From positions 1 through 64,000 of the forward strand of contig WTGH01000033.1 in the NCBI GenBank assembly GCA_011523655.1: a stretch of DNA of 64,000 nucleotides, written 5' to 3'. Shown here in pieces: positions 31,126 through 41,276 of the stretch; the first letter of the stretch is position 1, and each line of letters begins with the position of its first letter. Source of the DNA: Rhodospirillaceae bacterium (GTDB lineage: Bacteria; Pseudomonadota; Alphaproteobacteria; Bin65). The notes beneath the pieces were generated by a model, which was given only the letters and a program-made list of their open reading frames with translations, was not told where the DNA came from and made no database searches. Both the position numbers and the translations under genes were made by a program.

Positions 31126-31481
31126 TCCAGCGCCCCCTTCTTCCATTCGTAGACGAAACCGACGGTCAGGATGATGAGGAACACGACCATCGACCAGAAG
31201 CCGAAATGCTGGGTCTCCGAAAGCGTGATCGCCCAGGGAAACAGGAAGGCGACTTCGAGGTCGAAAATGATGAACAGGATGGCGACGAGATAGAAGCGGA
31301 CATCGAACTGGCCGCGCGAATCCTCGAACGCGTCGAAGCCGCACTCATAGGCGGCGAGTTTCTCCGAATAGGGCTTCTGCTTCGCCAGGATCCACGAGGC
31401 GGCGACCATCGCGATCGCCAGCCCCAGGGCAATCCCCAGAAAGATGGCGATCGGCAGGTATTCGGCCAGAATATCGCTCAT
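31116..31481 (-). CDS. nuoA: NADH-quinone oxidoreductase subunit A
   Basis: A 121-aa membrane subunit with three helices and the long TMH1-2 loop at the quinone cavity. Family features are [20 protein letters not shown] and [17 protein letters not shown]. It opens the 14-gene nuo block; nuoA-N are all present with no missing subunit. The leader directly upstream holds four 13-14 bp direct repeats (31485-31531). Confidence 0.98.
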   Translation of the reverse strand: MSDILAEYLPIAIFLGIALGLAIAMVAASWILAKQKPYSEKLAAYECGFDAFEDSRGQFDVRFYLVAILFIIFDLEVAFLFPWAITLSETQHFGFWSMVVFLIILTVGFVYEWKKGALEWE

Positions 31482-31484
31482 GGT

Positions 31485-31531
31485 TTCCGTCGGGGGGTTC
31501 CGTCAGGGGTTTCCGTCAGGGGCGGTCCGTC
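31485..31531. repeat. Four direct repeats in the nuoA leader
   Basis: Read on the plus strand, TTCCGTC occurs at 31485, 31498 and 31511, and a GTCCGTC variant begins at 31525, spaced 13, 13 and 14 bp and each followed by a G-run. On the nuo coding strand this is a repeated CCTGACGGAAACC-type unit ending three bases before the nuoA ATG. It therefore sits where the ribosome-binding site must be. Confidence 0.8.
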
Positions 31532-31713
31532 AGGATTGCCGTGTCGCCCGGCGTTCCGCCGGTCCGGACAGGCCGGTTATAGGGCCGGCCGCGTCGATTG
31601 CATAGCCTTAGCACGGTCTCGCCCGGCCGCACAGCCGGCGCACCGCCGCGCGCGGCAAATTTTCGTGATCGGTCGCCTGTTTCGGCGGGAATTCCGCGGG
31701 CCGGTGGCGGGAG

Positions 31714-31791
31714 TGGCGGGAGTGACGGGACTCGAACCCGCGGCCTCTGGCGTGACAGGCCAGCGCTCTAACCAAACTGAGCTACACCCCC
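31714..31791 (-). tRNA. tRNA-Asp (GTC)
   Basis: Read on the minus strand, the acceptor stem GGGGGTG pairs with CACTCCC (one G-T), followed by discriminator G and encoded CCA. The anticodon stem CTGGC/GCCAG holds loop CTGTCAC with anticodon GTC, and the T-arm has GGTTCGAGTCC. The 9-bp 3' end including CCA (CTCCCGCCA) is repeated directly downstream at 31705-31713. It lies upstream of nuoA in the same direction. Confidence 0.95.
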
Positions 31792-31945
31792 GCAGCAGGC
31801 ACGGCGCCCCTGCCGGCCCTCGACCGGAACCATCCCGGAAATCGCCCCGGAATGCGCCCCTGAACACCGCGTTGCAGAGCGCGGCATGTAGGGCAGCGCC
31901 CGGCGGGTGTCAAGCAAGCGGCCCGGGGCTGCGGGGGCCGCCGTG

Positions 31946-32722
31946 CTATCCTGCGCCGACGCCCGCCACCCGTTCGGCGAAGCGCTGGCGGGCCGGGGGT
32001 AGTTGGCGGTCGTGGGGCGCGAAGACGTGGCGCTCGAGGAAATAGCCGCTGAGCTTCAGCCCGTCGGCGATGTCGGGCCAGGAGACCGCCGCCGGCCCGG
32101 CCCCCGTTGCTGTCCCCGTCGCGGACCCGGCCGCAACATCGGCCCCGCCGTTGAGGAAATCCGGCAGGCGCAGCAGCTTTTCGGCATAGGGCGCGCCGGC
32201 GGACAGGCTGACCGCCCGGCCGCTGTTCGGCGACACGAAAGCGAGCCGGTCGTTGCTGCCCGTGGCGGCGCAGCGTTCCAGGTCCAGCCCGAAGCCGAGT
32301 TCGCCGAGCAGCGCGATCTCCCACGCGACGTAGGCTTCGCCCCAGTCGTCCCGCTCCAGCGCGTCGAGCAGCGCCAGCAGCCCGCGGTAGACGGCGGGCA
32401 CGGGCGCGCGCTCCGGCAGCGCGGCCTCGGCGAGCGCACAGGCGGCGCCGAGGCCGGCGAGGCGCAGCGGATCGGCGATCCAGCGCCCGGCCCGGCCGGT
32501 CTGCAATTCCGCGGTCAGGGTGCCGAGATGCTCGGCCAGCCGGCCGCGCCAGGTCGCCCGGACGCCGTTGCCCGGCTGGTAGACCGGCCGCTGCCGCCGC
32601 GAGCCGCCGCCGCGGGCGAGCCCGGCATGGCGGCCGTGCTCCGCCGTCAGAAGCTGCACCACCAGCCCGCCCTCGCCCAGCCGCCGTGCCGCCAGCACAA
32701 TGGCGTCGTCGGTCCATTCCAT
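31946..32722 (-). CDS. recO: DNA repair protein RecO
   Basis: A 258-aa recombination mediator that works with RecR and RecF to load RecA on SSB-coated gaps. The N-terminal OB fold begins MEWTDDAIVLAARRLGEGGL and HGRHAGLARGGGSRR. The helical domain includes LGELGFGLDLERCAATGS, as in alphaproteobacterial RecO, and FVSPNSGRAVS. The zinc-finger cysteines of some RecO proteins are absent except for the single CAA. An Ala/Gly-rich insertion is present around residues 195-215. Confidence 0.92.
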   Translation of the reverse strand: MEWTDDAIVLAARRLGEGGLVVQLLTAEHGRHAGLARGGGSRRQRPVYQPGNGVRATWRGRLAEHLGTLTAELQTGRAGRWIADPLRLAGLGAACALAEAALPERAPVPAVYRGLLALLDALERDDWGEAYVAWEIALLGELGFGLDLERCAATGSNDRLAFVSPNSGRAVSLSAGAPYAEKLLRLPDFLNGGADVAAGSATGTATGAGPAAVSWPDIADGLKLSGYFLERHVFAPHDRQLPPARQRFAERVAGVGAG

Positions 32723-32787
32723 AGAGGGAGATATGGCGCGCGGCGGCGGGAGGGGGCAAGGCTTCCGGTCACCGCAACGTCGGTAAG

Positions 32788-32979
32788 GTGGTGGCGAACC
32801 TAGTAGCCCCGGTCCGGTTCGGCTTCGATTGGTTGTCTGCTTCCGACACTCAGGGCTTGGCGCGGGCGTTCAAGTCCTTTGTTGACGGGGGCATGGACAA
32901 GGCAGAAGCCGCCGGCGTCACGGGCATGGCCGAAAGCAGTTACCCGGCAACCGGTTCGACCGGCGCGGGAACGTTATAG
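32788..32979 (+). pseudogene. Short phage-portal-like relic
   Basis: A 63-codon open frame (GTG start) whose core VRFGFDWLSASDTQGLARAF, then KSFVDGGMDKAEAAGVTG, resembles from memory the C-terminal part of phage portal-type proteins, which share a DWLSxxDTQ...ARA...GM...A pattern. It has no ribosome site and no phage neighbours, but lies between two tRNA genes, a typical place for decayed integrative elements. It is best read as a fragment, not a functional gene. Confidence 0.4.
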
Positions 32980-33006
32980 CGCCTAGTGCGGGTGGCGCTG
33001 ACGCTG

Positions 33007-33372
33007 CTACTTTTCCATGATTGTCACGTTATACGGCTTTCCCTTGCCGGCTTTCCGGGTAATGGTCGCTATGTTGCCCTTCACTGTGACTGTCCGGCAG
33101 TCATATTGAGCATTCCCTCCATCCGCCGTCATCGTTCGGCAATATGTGTTGCCGACCCAATTCCAGGTCCCGGCAAGCTTCCTGCCCTTCCAAGTTCCGC
33201 TGATACTGCCGTCAGCATGGAACATCACGTAGCCGGTTTTCCAGTCCAGCTTTTTGTCAGCGATGACCTTGCGGAATTCTGCCTCGGTCTTGATCTGCAT
33301 CATGTCTGCGCTGAGCGCCGCGCCAGCCGACAGCGCCAACGCCGCCCCGGCGAGAATTAGAATTCTAAACAT
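33007..33372 (-). CDS. Small secreted protein, function unknown
   Basis: 121 aa with a Sec signal peptide (about residues 1-20, FRILILAGAALALSAGAALS) and a compact mature domain. Features are ISGTWKGRKLAGTWNWVGN, then YCRTMTADGG, YDCRTVTVKGNIATITRKAG and a Lys-rich end. Two Cys (in YCRT and YDCR) could form a disulfide. It resembles small secreted alphaproteobacterial proteins that databases sometimes label dihydrodipicolinate reductase, a label I regard as unhelpful. GGAGGAAAAT immediately before ATG 33372 decides the start; the open frame continues upstream. It is a lone gene in an AT-richer patch between a phage relic and tRNA-Met, so it may be acquired. Confidence 0.75.
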   Translation of the reverse strand: MFRILILAGAALALSAGAALSADMMQIKTEAEFRKVIADKKLDWKTGYVMFHADGSISGTWKGRKLAGTWNWVGNTYCRTMTADGGNAQYDCRTVTVKGNIATITRKAGKGKPYNVTIMEK

Positions 33373-33601
33373 ATTTTCCTCCAGAGTGCTGAGCCCGTTC
33401 CATATTTGCATGTAATAAATATTTAGATTTAATTAAATCGATTAATTGGATGCTGTTTCGTCCCGGTAGAGGCACCCCGCCGGACTCGGTGTTCTTCCGT
33501 GTCGGCACCGATTTGCCCACATAGTGCTGACATGAGAAAGTTCTCGGCCCGCCACCGGTTCCACGAATTTCCGTAAATGATTGTTTATAATTTAGAAAAT
33601 T

Positions 33602-33678
33602 TGGTAGCGGAGGAGGGACTTGAACCCCCGACACGCGGATTATGATTCCGCTGCTCTAACCAGCTGAGCTACTCCGCC
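33602..33678 (-). tRNA. tRNA-Met (CAT), elongator type
   Basis: On the minus strand the acceptor GGCGGAG pairs with CTCCGCT (G1-T72 wobble), discriminator A and encoded CCA. The anticodon stem GCGGA/TCCGC encloses ATCATAA, anticodon CAT. The D-arm AGCTCAGCTGGTTAGAGC and the T-arm GGGGGTTCAAGTCCC fit the elongator Met gene of Alphaproteobacteria rather than initiator tRNA (which would lack a 1-72 pair) or Ile2. Confidence 0.93.
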
Positions 33679-33870
33679 CCAATCCTGTCGCCCTGCCCCG
33701 GATCGTCCGCCCGGATTTCCGGCGGCGGCACCCGGCGGACGGGCTGCCCGGCGACGCGCGAAACGCCCGCCCCGCGGGACGCGGCGAGATAGGGTCAAGG
33801 CCCCGCTCCTGTCAAGCGGGGCAAAGGGTCGATCCGTTCATTCGGCCGACGGAAGAAGCGGGCGCCCGTC

Positions 33871-33991
33871 CTTCGATACGCCGCTTCGCGCCTACTCAGG
33901 ATGAGGGTGTGTGTGGTGCCGCGGCAGCGACATGGCTTCGTCAGTCTCCTCATCCCGAGTAGCCCCGGATTTAATCCGGGGCGTATCGAGG
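33871..33991. repeat. Dispersed inverted repeat overlapping the mnmA 3' end
   Basis: CTTCGATACGCC at 33871-33882 is matched in inverted form by GGCGTATCGAGG at 33980-33991 (11 of 12). Inner arms CTACTCAGGATGAGG (33892-33906) and CCTCATCCCGAGTAG (about 33949-33963) extend the hairpin. At its right side CCCCGGATT/AATCCGGGG (33963-33981) is a perfect 9-bp hairpin. The type resembles widespread alphaproteobacterial palindromic repeats. Confidence 0.75.
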
Positions 33992-35116
33992 GGCGATCCA
34001 GCCGCCGCCGAGCAGCCGCGTATCGTCGTAGAGCACCGCCGCCTGGCCCGCGGCGACGCCGTATTGCGGGTCGTCGAAGGTCAGCGTCGCGCCGCCGCCG
34101 CCGTCCACCTCGACCCGGCAGGGCATGGCGGCGCCAGTGTTGCGGATGCGGGCTTCGGCGCGGATCGCCCCGCCCTCCGGCGCCCCGTCATCAAGCACAC
34201 CGTCGCCCAGCCAGTTCAGCCGGTCGATCGCGATGGTGCGGCGCGCCAGCGCTTCGCGCGGGCCGACCGTGACCTCGCGGCTCTCCGCGTCGATGCGCAC
34301 GACATAGAGCGGCTCCGCCGCGCCGCCGACGCCGAGGCCCCGGCGCTGGCCGACGGTGAAGCGGACGATGCCGTCGTGGGCGCCCAGTTCGTTGCCGTCG
34401 AGATCGACGATCCGGCCGGGATCGCAGGCGCCGGGCCGCAGCTTTTCGACCACCGCGGCATAGTCGCCGTTCGGGACGAAACAGATGTCCTGGCTGTCGG
34501 GCTTTTCGGCGACGGGCACATCCAGTTCCCGGGCGACGCGCCGGGTCTCCGCCTTCGGCATGCCGCCCAGGGGAAAGCGCAGGTAGCCGAGCTGTTCGCG
34601 GGTCGTGGCGAACAGGAAATAGCTCTGGTCCTTGGCCGGGTCGGCGGCCTTGTGCAACTCCGCCCCGCTCTCCGTCTCGACGCGGCGGACATAGTGCCCG
34701 GTCGCCAGGCAGTCAGCGTCGAGGTCGCGCGCCGTCGCCATGAGGTCGGTGAACTTGACCGTCTGGTTGCAGCGCACGCAGGGCAGCGGGGTCTCGCCGC
34801 GCAGGTAGCTGTCGGCGAAATCGTCGATCACGCTCTCCCGGAAGCGCGATTCGTAGTCGAGGACATAGTGCGGGAAACCGGCCTCCTCGGCGACCCGGCG
34901 GGCGTCGCGGATGTCCTGCCCGGCGCAGCAGGCGCCCGGCCGGCGGACGGCGGCGCCGTGGTCGTAGAGCTGCAGGGTGACGCCGACGACCTCATAGCCT
35001 TCGGCGTGCAGCATCGCGGCGGTGACGGAACTGTCGACACCGCCGGACATCGCCACCACGACCCGCGTCCGCGCGGGCGCCCTGGCAAAGCCGAGACTGT
35101 TGATCTGCGCAGCCAT
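33971..35116 (-). CDS. mnmA: tRNA-specific 2-thiouridylase MnmA
   Basis: A 381-aa ATP-pyrophosphatase that puts sulfur on wobble U34 of tRNA-Lys, -Glu and -Gln. The PP-loop is [18 protein letters not shown]. The catalytic cysteines lie in [10 protein letters not shown] and [12 protein letters not shown]. The C-terminal beta-barrel has [16 protein letters not shown] 35116 gives the normal N-terminus; the frame extends to 35194 but with an unlike sequence. The last residues, APRYAPD, and the stop codon are encoded by the inverted repeat at 33871-33991, suggesting that the original C-terminus was replaced by the inserted repeat. Confidence 0.95.
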   Translation of the reverse strand: MAAQINSLGFARAPARTRVVVAMSGGVDSSVTAAMLHAEGYEVVGVTLQLYDHGAAVRRPGACCAGQDIRDARRVAEEAGFPHYVLDYESRFRESVIDDFADSYLRGETPLPCVRCNQTVKFTDLMATARDLDADCLATGHYVRRVETESGAELHKAADPAKDQSYFLFATTREQLGYLRFPLGGMPKAETRRVARELDVPVAEKPDSQDICFVPNGDYAAVVEKLRPGACDPGRIVDLDGNELGAHDGIVRFTVGQRRGLGVGGAAEPLYVVRIDAESREVTVGPREALARRTIAIDRLNWLGDGVLDDGAPEGGAIRAEARIRNTGAAMPCRVEVDGGGGATLTFDDPQYGVAAGQAAVLYDDTRLLGGGWIAPRYAPD

Positions 35117-35193
35117 GGAGCCGGATATAGGCGGAGCGCGGGGGAACGCAACGCAGTTTGCGCCGACCGTCTGTGTACTATATCTTACATTCA

Positions 35194-35493
35194 ATGGAAA
35201 TCAGGCAGACCCGCGCCTTCTCCGACTGGCTGGAAAAACTTCGGGATTTACAGGCGGTTGCGCGGATCGACCTGCGAATCCGCCGAATGTCGCTGGGCAA
35301 TCCCGGCGACGTGCGCCAGGTCGGCGGCGGCGTGAGCGAAATGCGTGTCGACGTCGGTCCCGGTTACCGGGTCTATTTTACGCGGCGTCCGGACGGGACC
35401 GTTATCCTCCTGTGCGGCGGCGACAAGAGGCGGCAGCGCGCCGACATTATGCGGGCAAGGCAAATGGCGAAGGAGCTTGACGATGGCGCTTGA
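35194..35493 (+). CDS. higB: RelE/HigB-family toxin (Gp49-like killer protein)
   Basis: A 99-aa RelE-superfamily mRNA endonuclease toxin, predicted to cut translated mRNA at the ribosome. It matches the addiction-module killer type: [75 protein letters not shown]. The gene begins only about 11 nt after a possible -10 (TATATC, 35172-35177 region) and has no Shine-Dalgarno, so it could be nearly leaderless. It is divergent from mnmA with 77 bp between, and overlaps the antitoxin gene by 11 bp. Toxin-first order is the usual HigBA arrangement. Confidence 0.87.
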   Translation: MEIRQTRAFSDWLEKLRDLQAVARIDLRIRRMSLGNPGDVRQVGGGVSEMRVDVGPGYRVYFTRRPDGTVILLCGGDKRRQRADIMRARQMAKELDDGA

Positions 35494-35803
35494 AACCGAA
35501 CCCTGGGATCCGGCCGTCCGGCTATCCGCCCCGGAAGCCCAGGCGGCCTATCTCGAAGCGGCCTTCGAGGACGGCGACCCCGATCTGATCGTCGCGGCGA
35601 TCGGCGATGTCGCACGGGCGCGCGGAATGTCGTCGGTCGCCGGTTCCGCCTCCGTCAGCCGCGAAGCGCTATACAAGGCGTTCCGGCCGGGCGGCAATCC
35701 GACGCTTGCGACCCTTGCCAGCGTCATGAAGGCACTTGGTTACAGGCTCTCCGTCTCGCCCGTGCCGGCGGCCGGCGGCGATTCCCGGCCCCCGGCCGGA
35801 TAG
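35483..35803 (+). CDS. higA: HigA-type antitoxin
   Basis: A 106-aa addiction-module antidote with a helix-turn-helix: LIVAAIGDVARARGMSSVAG, then SVSREALYKAFRPGGNPTLA, then TLASVMKALGYRLSV. It should bind and neutralise the upstream toxin and repress their shared promoter. The Pro/Gly-rich tail after about residue 93 is disordered. ATG 35483 lies within the toxin gene with AAGGAG just ahead. Confidence 0.88.
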   Translation: MALETEPWDPAVRLSAPEAQAAYLEAAFEDGDPDLIVAAIGDVARARGMSSVAGSASVSREALYKAFRPGGNPTLATLASVMKALGYRLSVSPVPAAGGDSRPPAG

Positions 35804-35918
35804 CCCGGTGCCCGGCCGCCGCCTGGCGACCAGGATCCGCCTCTTGACAGGCGATTCTTGACAGGCGGGCGGCCATGCGGAAAGCATCCGGCCGCTCGGA
35901 AATACCGGATGGCCCGCC

Positions 35919-36920
35919 ATGCGCCTTGCCAGTATCCATTGGGACGGACAGGACCGGATCGCGGCGGCGGCCGGCGAGGACGCGCTTGTCGACCTCAACC
36001 TGGCGCTCGAAGCGACCGGCGGACCGGCGTTCGGTTCGATGCTGGACCTCGTCCGCGGCGGGCCCGAAGCCCTGAACCGCGCCCGGCGCGCCCTGGACTG
36101 GGCGCAGCAAAACCCGGACAGCCTTCCGACGATTCCCGCCCGTGCGGTCATCTGGCAGCCGCCGGTGCGCCGGCCCGGCAAGATTATCGGCGTGGCGCTC
36201 AACAACTCGGCGGCCGACGACCGCAAGATCAGCGCGCCGGACCATCCGACGATCTTCATGAAGCCGGCGACCTGCCTGATCGGCCACGGCGCGCCGATCC
36301 CGGTCCGCCCGCATTACGGCCGGCTGCATCCGGAGCCGGAACTGGCGGTCGTCGTCGGCCGGGACGGCAGGGACATCGATCCGGCCCGGGCGATGGACCA
36401 CGTTTTCGGCTACACCATCTTCAACGACATGACCGGCAACGACATGCGCGGCGAAGACCGGGTCCATTACTGGGCGCTCTATCCCGATCCGGACGACCCG
36501 GACTCCGTCCGCAAGGTCGAACAGCATCTCTCCTACACCGCGCGCTACAAGGGCGCCGACGGTTTCGGCCCGGCCGGCCCCTGGCTGGTCACGGCCGACG
36601 GGGTGCCCGACCCGCACGATCTCGACATTTCGTGCAGCCTGGCCGGCGAGGTCTTCACCGACGACAACACGCGCCACTACACCTACCGGGTCGAGGAAGT
36701 GCTCGCCTTCATCTCCCGCTTCATGACCCTGGAGGCCGGCGACATGATCTCCATGGGCACTGCCTTCCGCGCCGCGAAAACCGGCGGCCGGCCGCTGCAC
36801 GCTGCCGATCTCAGCCGGTTCGACGGCCCGGTCGAGGTCGCGATCTCCGGGCTGGGGCGCCTGTCGAACCCGGTGCGGCGCGATCCGGCGCCGGCGACGG
36901 ACTGGCGGCTGGCGCGATGA
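35919..36920 (+). CDS. Fumarylacetoacetate hydrolase family protein
   Basis: A 333-aa FAH-fold enzyme, a family of divalent-metal hydrolases, isomerases and decarboxylases acting on beta-diketo or 2-oxo acids from aromatic ring cleavage. Core features are KIIGVALNNSAADDRKIS, FMKPATCLIGHGAPIPV, LHPEPELAVVVGRDG (metal-binding Glu-Glu) and GYTIFNDMTGNDM. The C-terminal half ends with EVLAFISRFMTLEAGDMISM. Next genes are an NTF2-like protein (4-bp overlap) and an MhpB-type dioxygenase, so it probably processes the ring-cleavage product. The exact reaction is not shown by sequence. Confidence 0.85.
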   Translation: MRLASIHWDGQDRIAAAAGEDALVDLNLALEATGGPAFGSMLDLVRGGPEALNRARRALDWAQQNPDSLPTIPARAVIWQPPVRRPGKIIGVALNNSAADDRKISAPDHPTIFMKPATCLIGHGAPIPVRPHYGRLHPEPELAVVVGRDGRDIDPARAMDHVFGYTIFNDMTGNDMRGEDRVHYWALYPDPDDPDSVRKVEQHLSYTARYKGADGFGPAGPWLVTADGVPDPHDLDISCSLAGEVFTDDNTRHYTYRVEEVLAFISRFMTLEAGDMISMGTAFRAAKTGGRPLHAADLSRFDGPVEVAISGLGRLSNPVRRDPAPATDWRLAR

Positions 36921-37374
36921 CCGGTCCCCTGCTCCGCCTCGAAATCGAGGCGCTGATCGCCGAGTTTGCCTGGCGGATCGACCGCGGCGACCCGGCGACC
37001 GTGGCCGACCTGTTCACGCCGGACGGCTGGTACGGCCGCGAGAGCGGCGCGCGCAGCGTCGGGCGCGCCGCCATCCGGGCCGCCTATGCCGCGCGGGCCG
37101 AACGCCAGGCCGAAGCCGGCGTCCGCACCGCCCGCCACCTGTTCACCAACCTGCGCCTGGAACGGATCGACGAGGACAGCGCCGCCGGCAGCTGCATCCT
37201 ACTGCTGTTCGCCGCCGACGGTCCGCCGCCCCACCCGGCGGTGCCGCTGCTGGTGCAGGATTACGACGACACCTACCGGCGGATCGACGGGCGATGGCTG
37301 TTCGCCAGCCGGTCGGTCGCCAGGGTGTTCGTCGGGGAGAATTTCGCGCCGGTCCTGCCGCTGGGGGTGTCCGC

Positions 37375-37378
<4 letters not shown>
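36917..37378 (+). CDS. NTF2/SnoaL-like domain protein
   Basis: A 153-aa alpha+beta cone-fold protein. LEIEALIAEFAWRIDRGDPA, VADLFTPDGWYGRESGARSV and VGRAAIRAAYAARAERQ are characteristic of SnoaL-like/ring-hydroxylating-beta-subunit folds. The middle strand RTARHLFTNLRLERIDED supports this. It may be a lyase, isomerase or binding subunit acting on the same aromatic intermediates as its neighbours. ATG overlaps the FAH gene stop (ATGA), and its stop overlaps the dioxygenase start in the same way. Confidence 0.8.
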
Positions 37379-39422
<2,044 letters not shown>

Positions 39423-39595
39423 CAAGCGGCCTGCCAAGGCCGAAACGAGGCCGTTTGCCGGCAGCGCGAAAATTTCGGACCCGCAATGAGCGACGAGGGT
39501 CTTCGATAGCGCCGGATTGCATTCTTTCGAAAAATCTCTGGCCACCCGGCGGCGACGGCCTATATGCGCCGCCGGGATTCGATACGGCCGCTCAT

Positions 39596-40387
39596 ATGAA
39601 ACATCTGCTCGACCTTGAACGCTTTCCCCTCGACGGGCCCGACAGCGCCCGGGGGCGATCGTTGCTTGCCGGATGCCGGCAGGAATTGCAGGACGCCGGC
39701 ATGTTCAGCCTTGAAGGCCTGATTCTGCCCGAGGCGCTGGAGCGCTGCGTTACCGAACTGGAGCCGCTGTTCGAAACCTCGGCGTTCACCCATTGCCGCG
39801 AACACAACATCTATTTCGACGATGCAATTCGCGACGTGCCGCCGGATCACCCTGCGCTTCGCCGCTTCCGCACGATCAACCATACGATTTGCGCCGACCG
39901 GATTCCATCGAGCCCGATTGCGCAGATCTACGCCTGGCAGCCGCTGATCGATTTTCTGGCCGCCGCAATGGACAAGCCTCGGCTGTATCCGATGGCCGAC
40001 CCGCTGGCGCGGATCAACGTCATGGCCTACGGCGCGGGAGAACAGCTCAACTGGCATTTCGACCGGGCCGAGTTCACCACGACCTGCCTGCTCCAGGCGC
40101 CGCTCGCCGGCGGCGTGTTCCGGTATCGCAACGGTCTGCGGAGCGACACGGACCCGAACTACGACGGCGTCGGCCGGCTGCTCGCCGGGGAGGACGGTTT
40201 CGTCCGGTCGCTGCCGCTGGCGCCGGGCACGCTCAACGTCTTCAAGGGGAAGAACACGGCCCACCGGGTCACGCCGGTCGAAGGAGACCGGGCGCGCATC
40301 GTCGCCGTCTTCTCCTATTTCGAGGAACCGGACGTTGCGTTCACGGAAGAGGAAAGGCTCGGATTTTACGGCCGGGCCGGGCCATAG
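39596..40387 (+). CDS. 2-oxoglutarate/Fe(II)-dependent oxygenase-like protein
   Basis: A 263-aa protein with a double-stranded beta-helix. The facial triad is visible: HFD in LNWHFDRAEFTTTCLLQAP, and the distal His in GKNTAHRVTPVEGDRARIV, whose following Arg would bind 2-oxoglutarate. The N-terminal half (about residues 1-110) is helical and includes FSLEGLILPEALERC. From memory it resembles the ArpA/HalD-like oxygenase group, which hydroxylate or halogenate small amines and amino acids, but no substrate can be assigned. It is a lone gene after hemB; ATG 39596 is favoured over an upstream in-frame start at 39455. Confidence 0.8.
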   Translation: MKHLLDLERFPLDGPDSARGRSLLAGCRQELQDAGMFSLEGLILPEALERCVTELEPLFETSAFTHCREHNIYFDDAIRDVPPDHPALRRFRTINHTICADRIPSSPIAQIYAWQPLIDFLAAAMDKPRLYPMADPLARINVMAYGAGEQLNWHFDRAEFTTTCLLQAPLAGGVFRYRNGLRSDTDPNYDGVGRLLAGEDGFVRSLPLAPGTLNVFKGKNTAHRVTPVEGDRARIVAVFSYFEEPDVAFTEEERLGFYGRAGP

Positions 40388-40463
40388 CCGCCGCTTCCGG
40401 GGGATGCGATATCGGGTGCCGATGTCTTTCGGCGAGCCGGCACCTAATCTATCTGAAGCGAAA

Positions 40464-40476
40464 ACTTGGACCAAGT
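40464..40476. promoter_or_regulatory. 13-bp palindrome upstream of the Phd/VapC operon
   Basis: ACTTGGACCAAGT is a perfect palindrome with a single central base, 67 bp before the antitoxin ATG and followed by a further TTGACCAA that repeats half of it. Antitoxins of this class bind such sites to repress their own operon, so this is a candidate operator. Confidence 0.45.
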
Positions 40477-40542
40477 GTTGACCAAATAAGCAATATACAT
40501 TAGGAAATCGACATTCGGAAACCGCTATCAGGAACTTATCCG

Positions 40543-40776
40543 ATGTCCCTTACGGTCAATGTTGCGGACGCGAAGGCCAAACTCTCGCATCTCATTGCGC
40601 AGGCTGAGGCCGGCGAAGACGTCATCATCGCGCGTCACGGCGTACCGGCTGCCCGGATCGTAGCGCTGAACAGCCCGGTTGCTGAAACAGTTGCGCTTAT
40701 CCGTGCGGAGCGGACCCGGCGGCCGAGAGTATCGGCTGCGGAAATCCGCGCGGCCAGGGATCAGGGGCGCGCCTGA
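40543..40776 (+). CDS. Phd/YefM-family antitoxin
   Basis: A 77-aa antitoxin. The N-terminal DNA-binding half has VNVADAKAKLSHLIAQAEAG, then EDVIIARHGVPAARIVAL, the canonical Phd/YefM pattern. The C-terminal third (RTRRPRVSAAEIRAARDQGR) is the flexible toxin-masking helix. The stop overlaps the toxin start as TGATG, so the two are translationally coupled. Confidence 0.9.
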   Translation: MSLTVNVADAKAKLSHLIAQAEAGEDVIIARHGVPAARIVALNSPVAETVALIRAERTRRPRVSAAEIRAARDQGRA

Positions 40777-41177
40777 TGGCGATCGTCATCGATGCGTCGA
40801 TCGCTGCTTCGTGGTGTTTCGAGGACGAACAGGCCGCGGCGTCCGATAGGGTCCTGAACGATCTGCCTCGGGTCGGCGGTGCGATCCCGGCACTTTTCTG
40901 GCATGAGATTCGCAATGTGCTGATCGTCAACGAAAGGCGCGCAAGAATCGAGCCGTCGGATAGTGCGCGCTTCCTGATGCGTCTCCGAAATCTTCGTCTG
41001 CACCATGACGACGATCATGACGAAGAGTCAGTCATGGGACTCGCGCGTTCGCATTCTCTAAGCGCGTACGACGCCGCTTATCTGGAATGCGCACTGCGCC
41101 GCGGAGATATCCTGGCGACGCTGGACCGGTCTTTGGCAACCGCCGCCATCGCCGAGGGAGTATCCGTTATCCATTGA
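40776..41177 (+). CDS. vapC: PIN-domain ribonuclease toxin (VapC family)
   Basis: A 133-aa PIN-domain RNase. The acidic metal site is intact: Asp in MAIVIDASIAASW, Glu in FWHEIRNVL, Asp in SAYDAAYLECA and Asp in ILATLDRSLATAA. VapC toxins cut tRNA or rRNA at specific sites when freed from the antitoxin encoded directly upstream. Length is normal and no residue of the active site is missing. Confidence 0.92.
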   Translation: MAIVIDASIAASWCFEDEQAAASDRVLNDLPRVGGAIPALFWHEIRNVLIVNERRARIEPSDSARFLMRLRNLRLHHDDDHDEESVMGLARSHSLSAYDAAYLECALRRGDILATLDRSLATAAIAEGVSVIH

Positions 41178-41276
41178 TCGAGACTACGCCACAAATCCGG
41201 CTAAGCCCCTTAACCGGGGTTCCTCGGTTTCAACACCAGAATCTTCTTCCGGCCGCCCGACCGCCAGTCCGGACGA

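Noticed and set aside
40456-40500. Standard -35/-10 promoter from TTGACC to TATACA before the Phd gene
   Set aside because: The spacing is about 10 bp, too short for a sigma-70 promoter.
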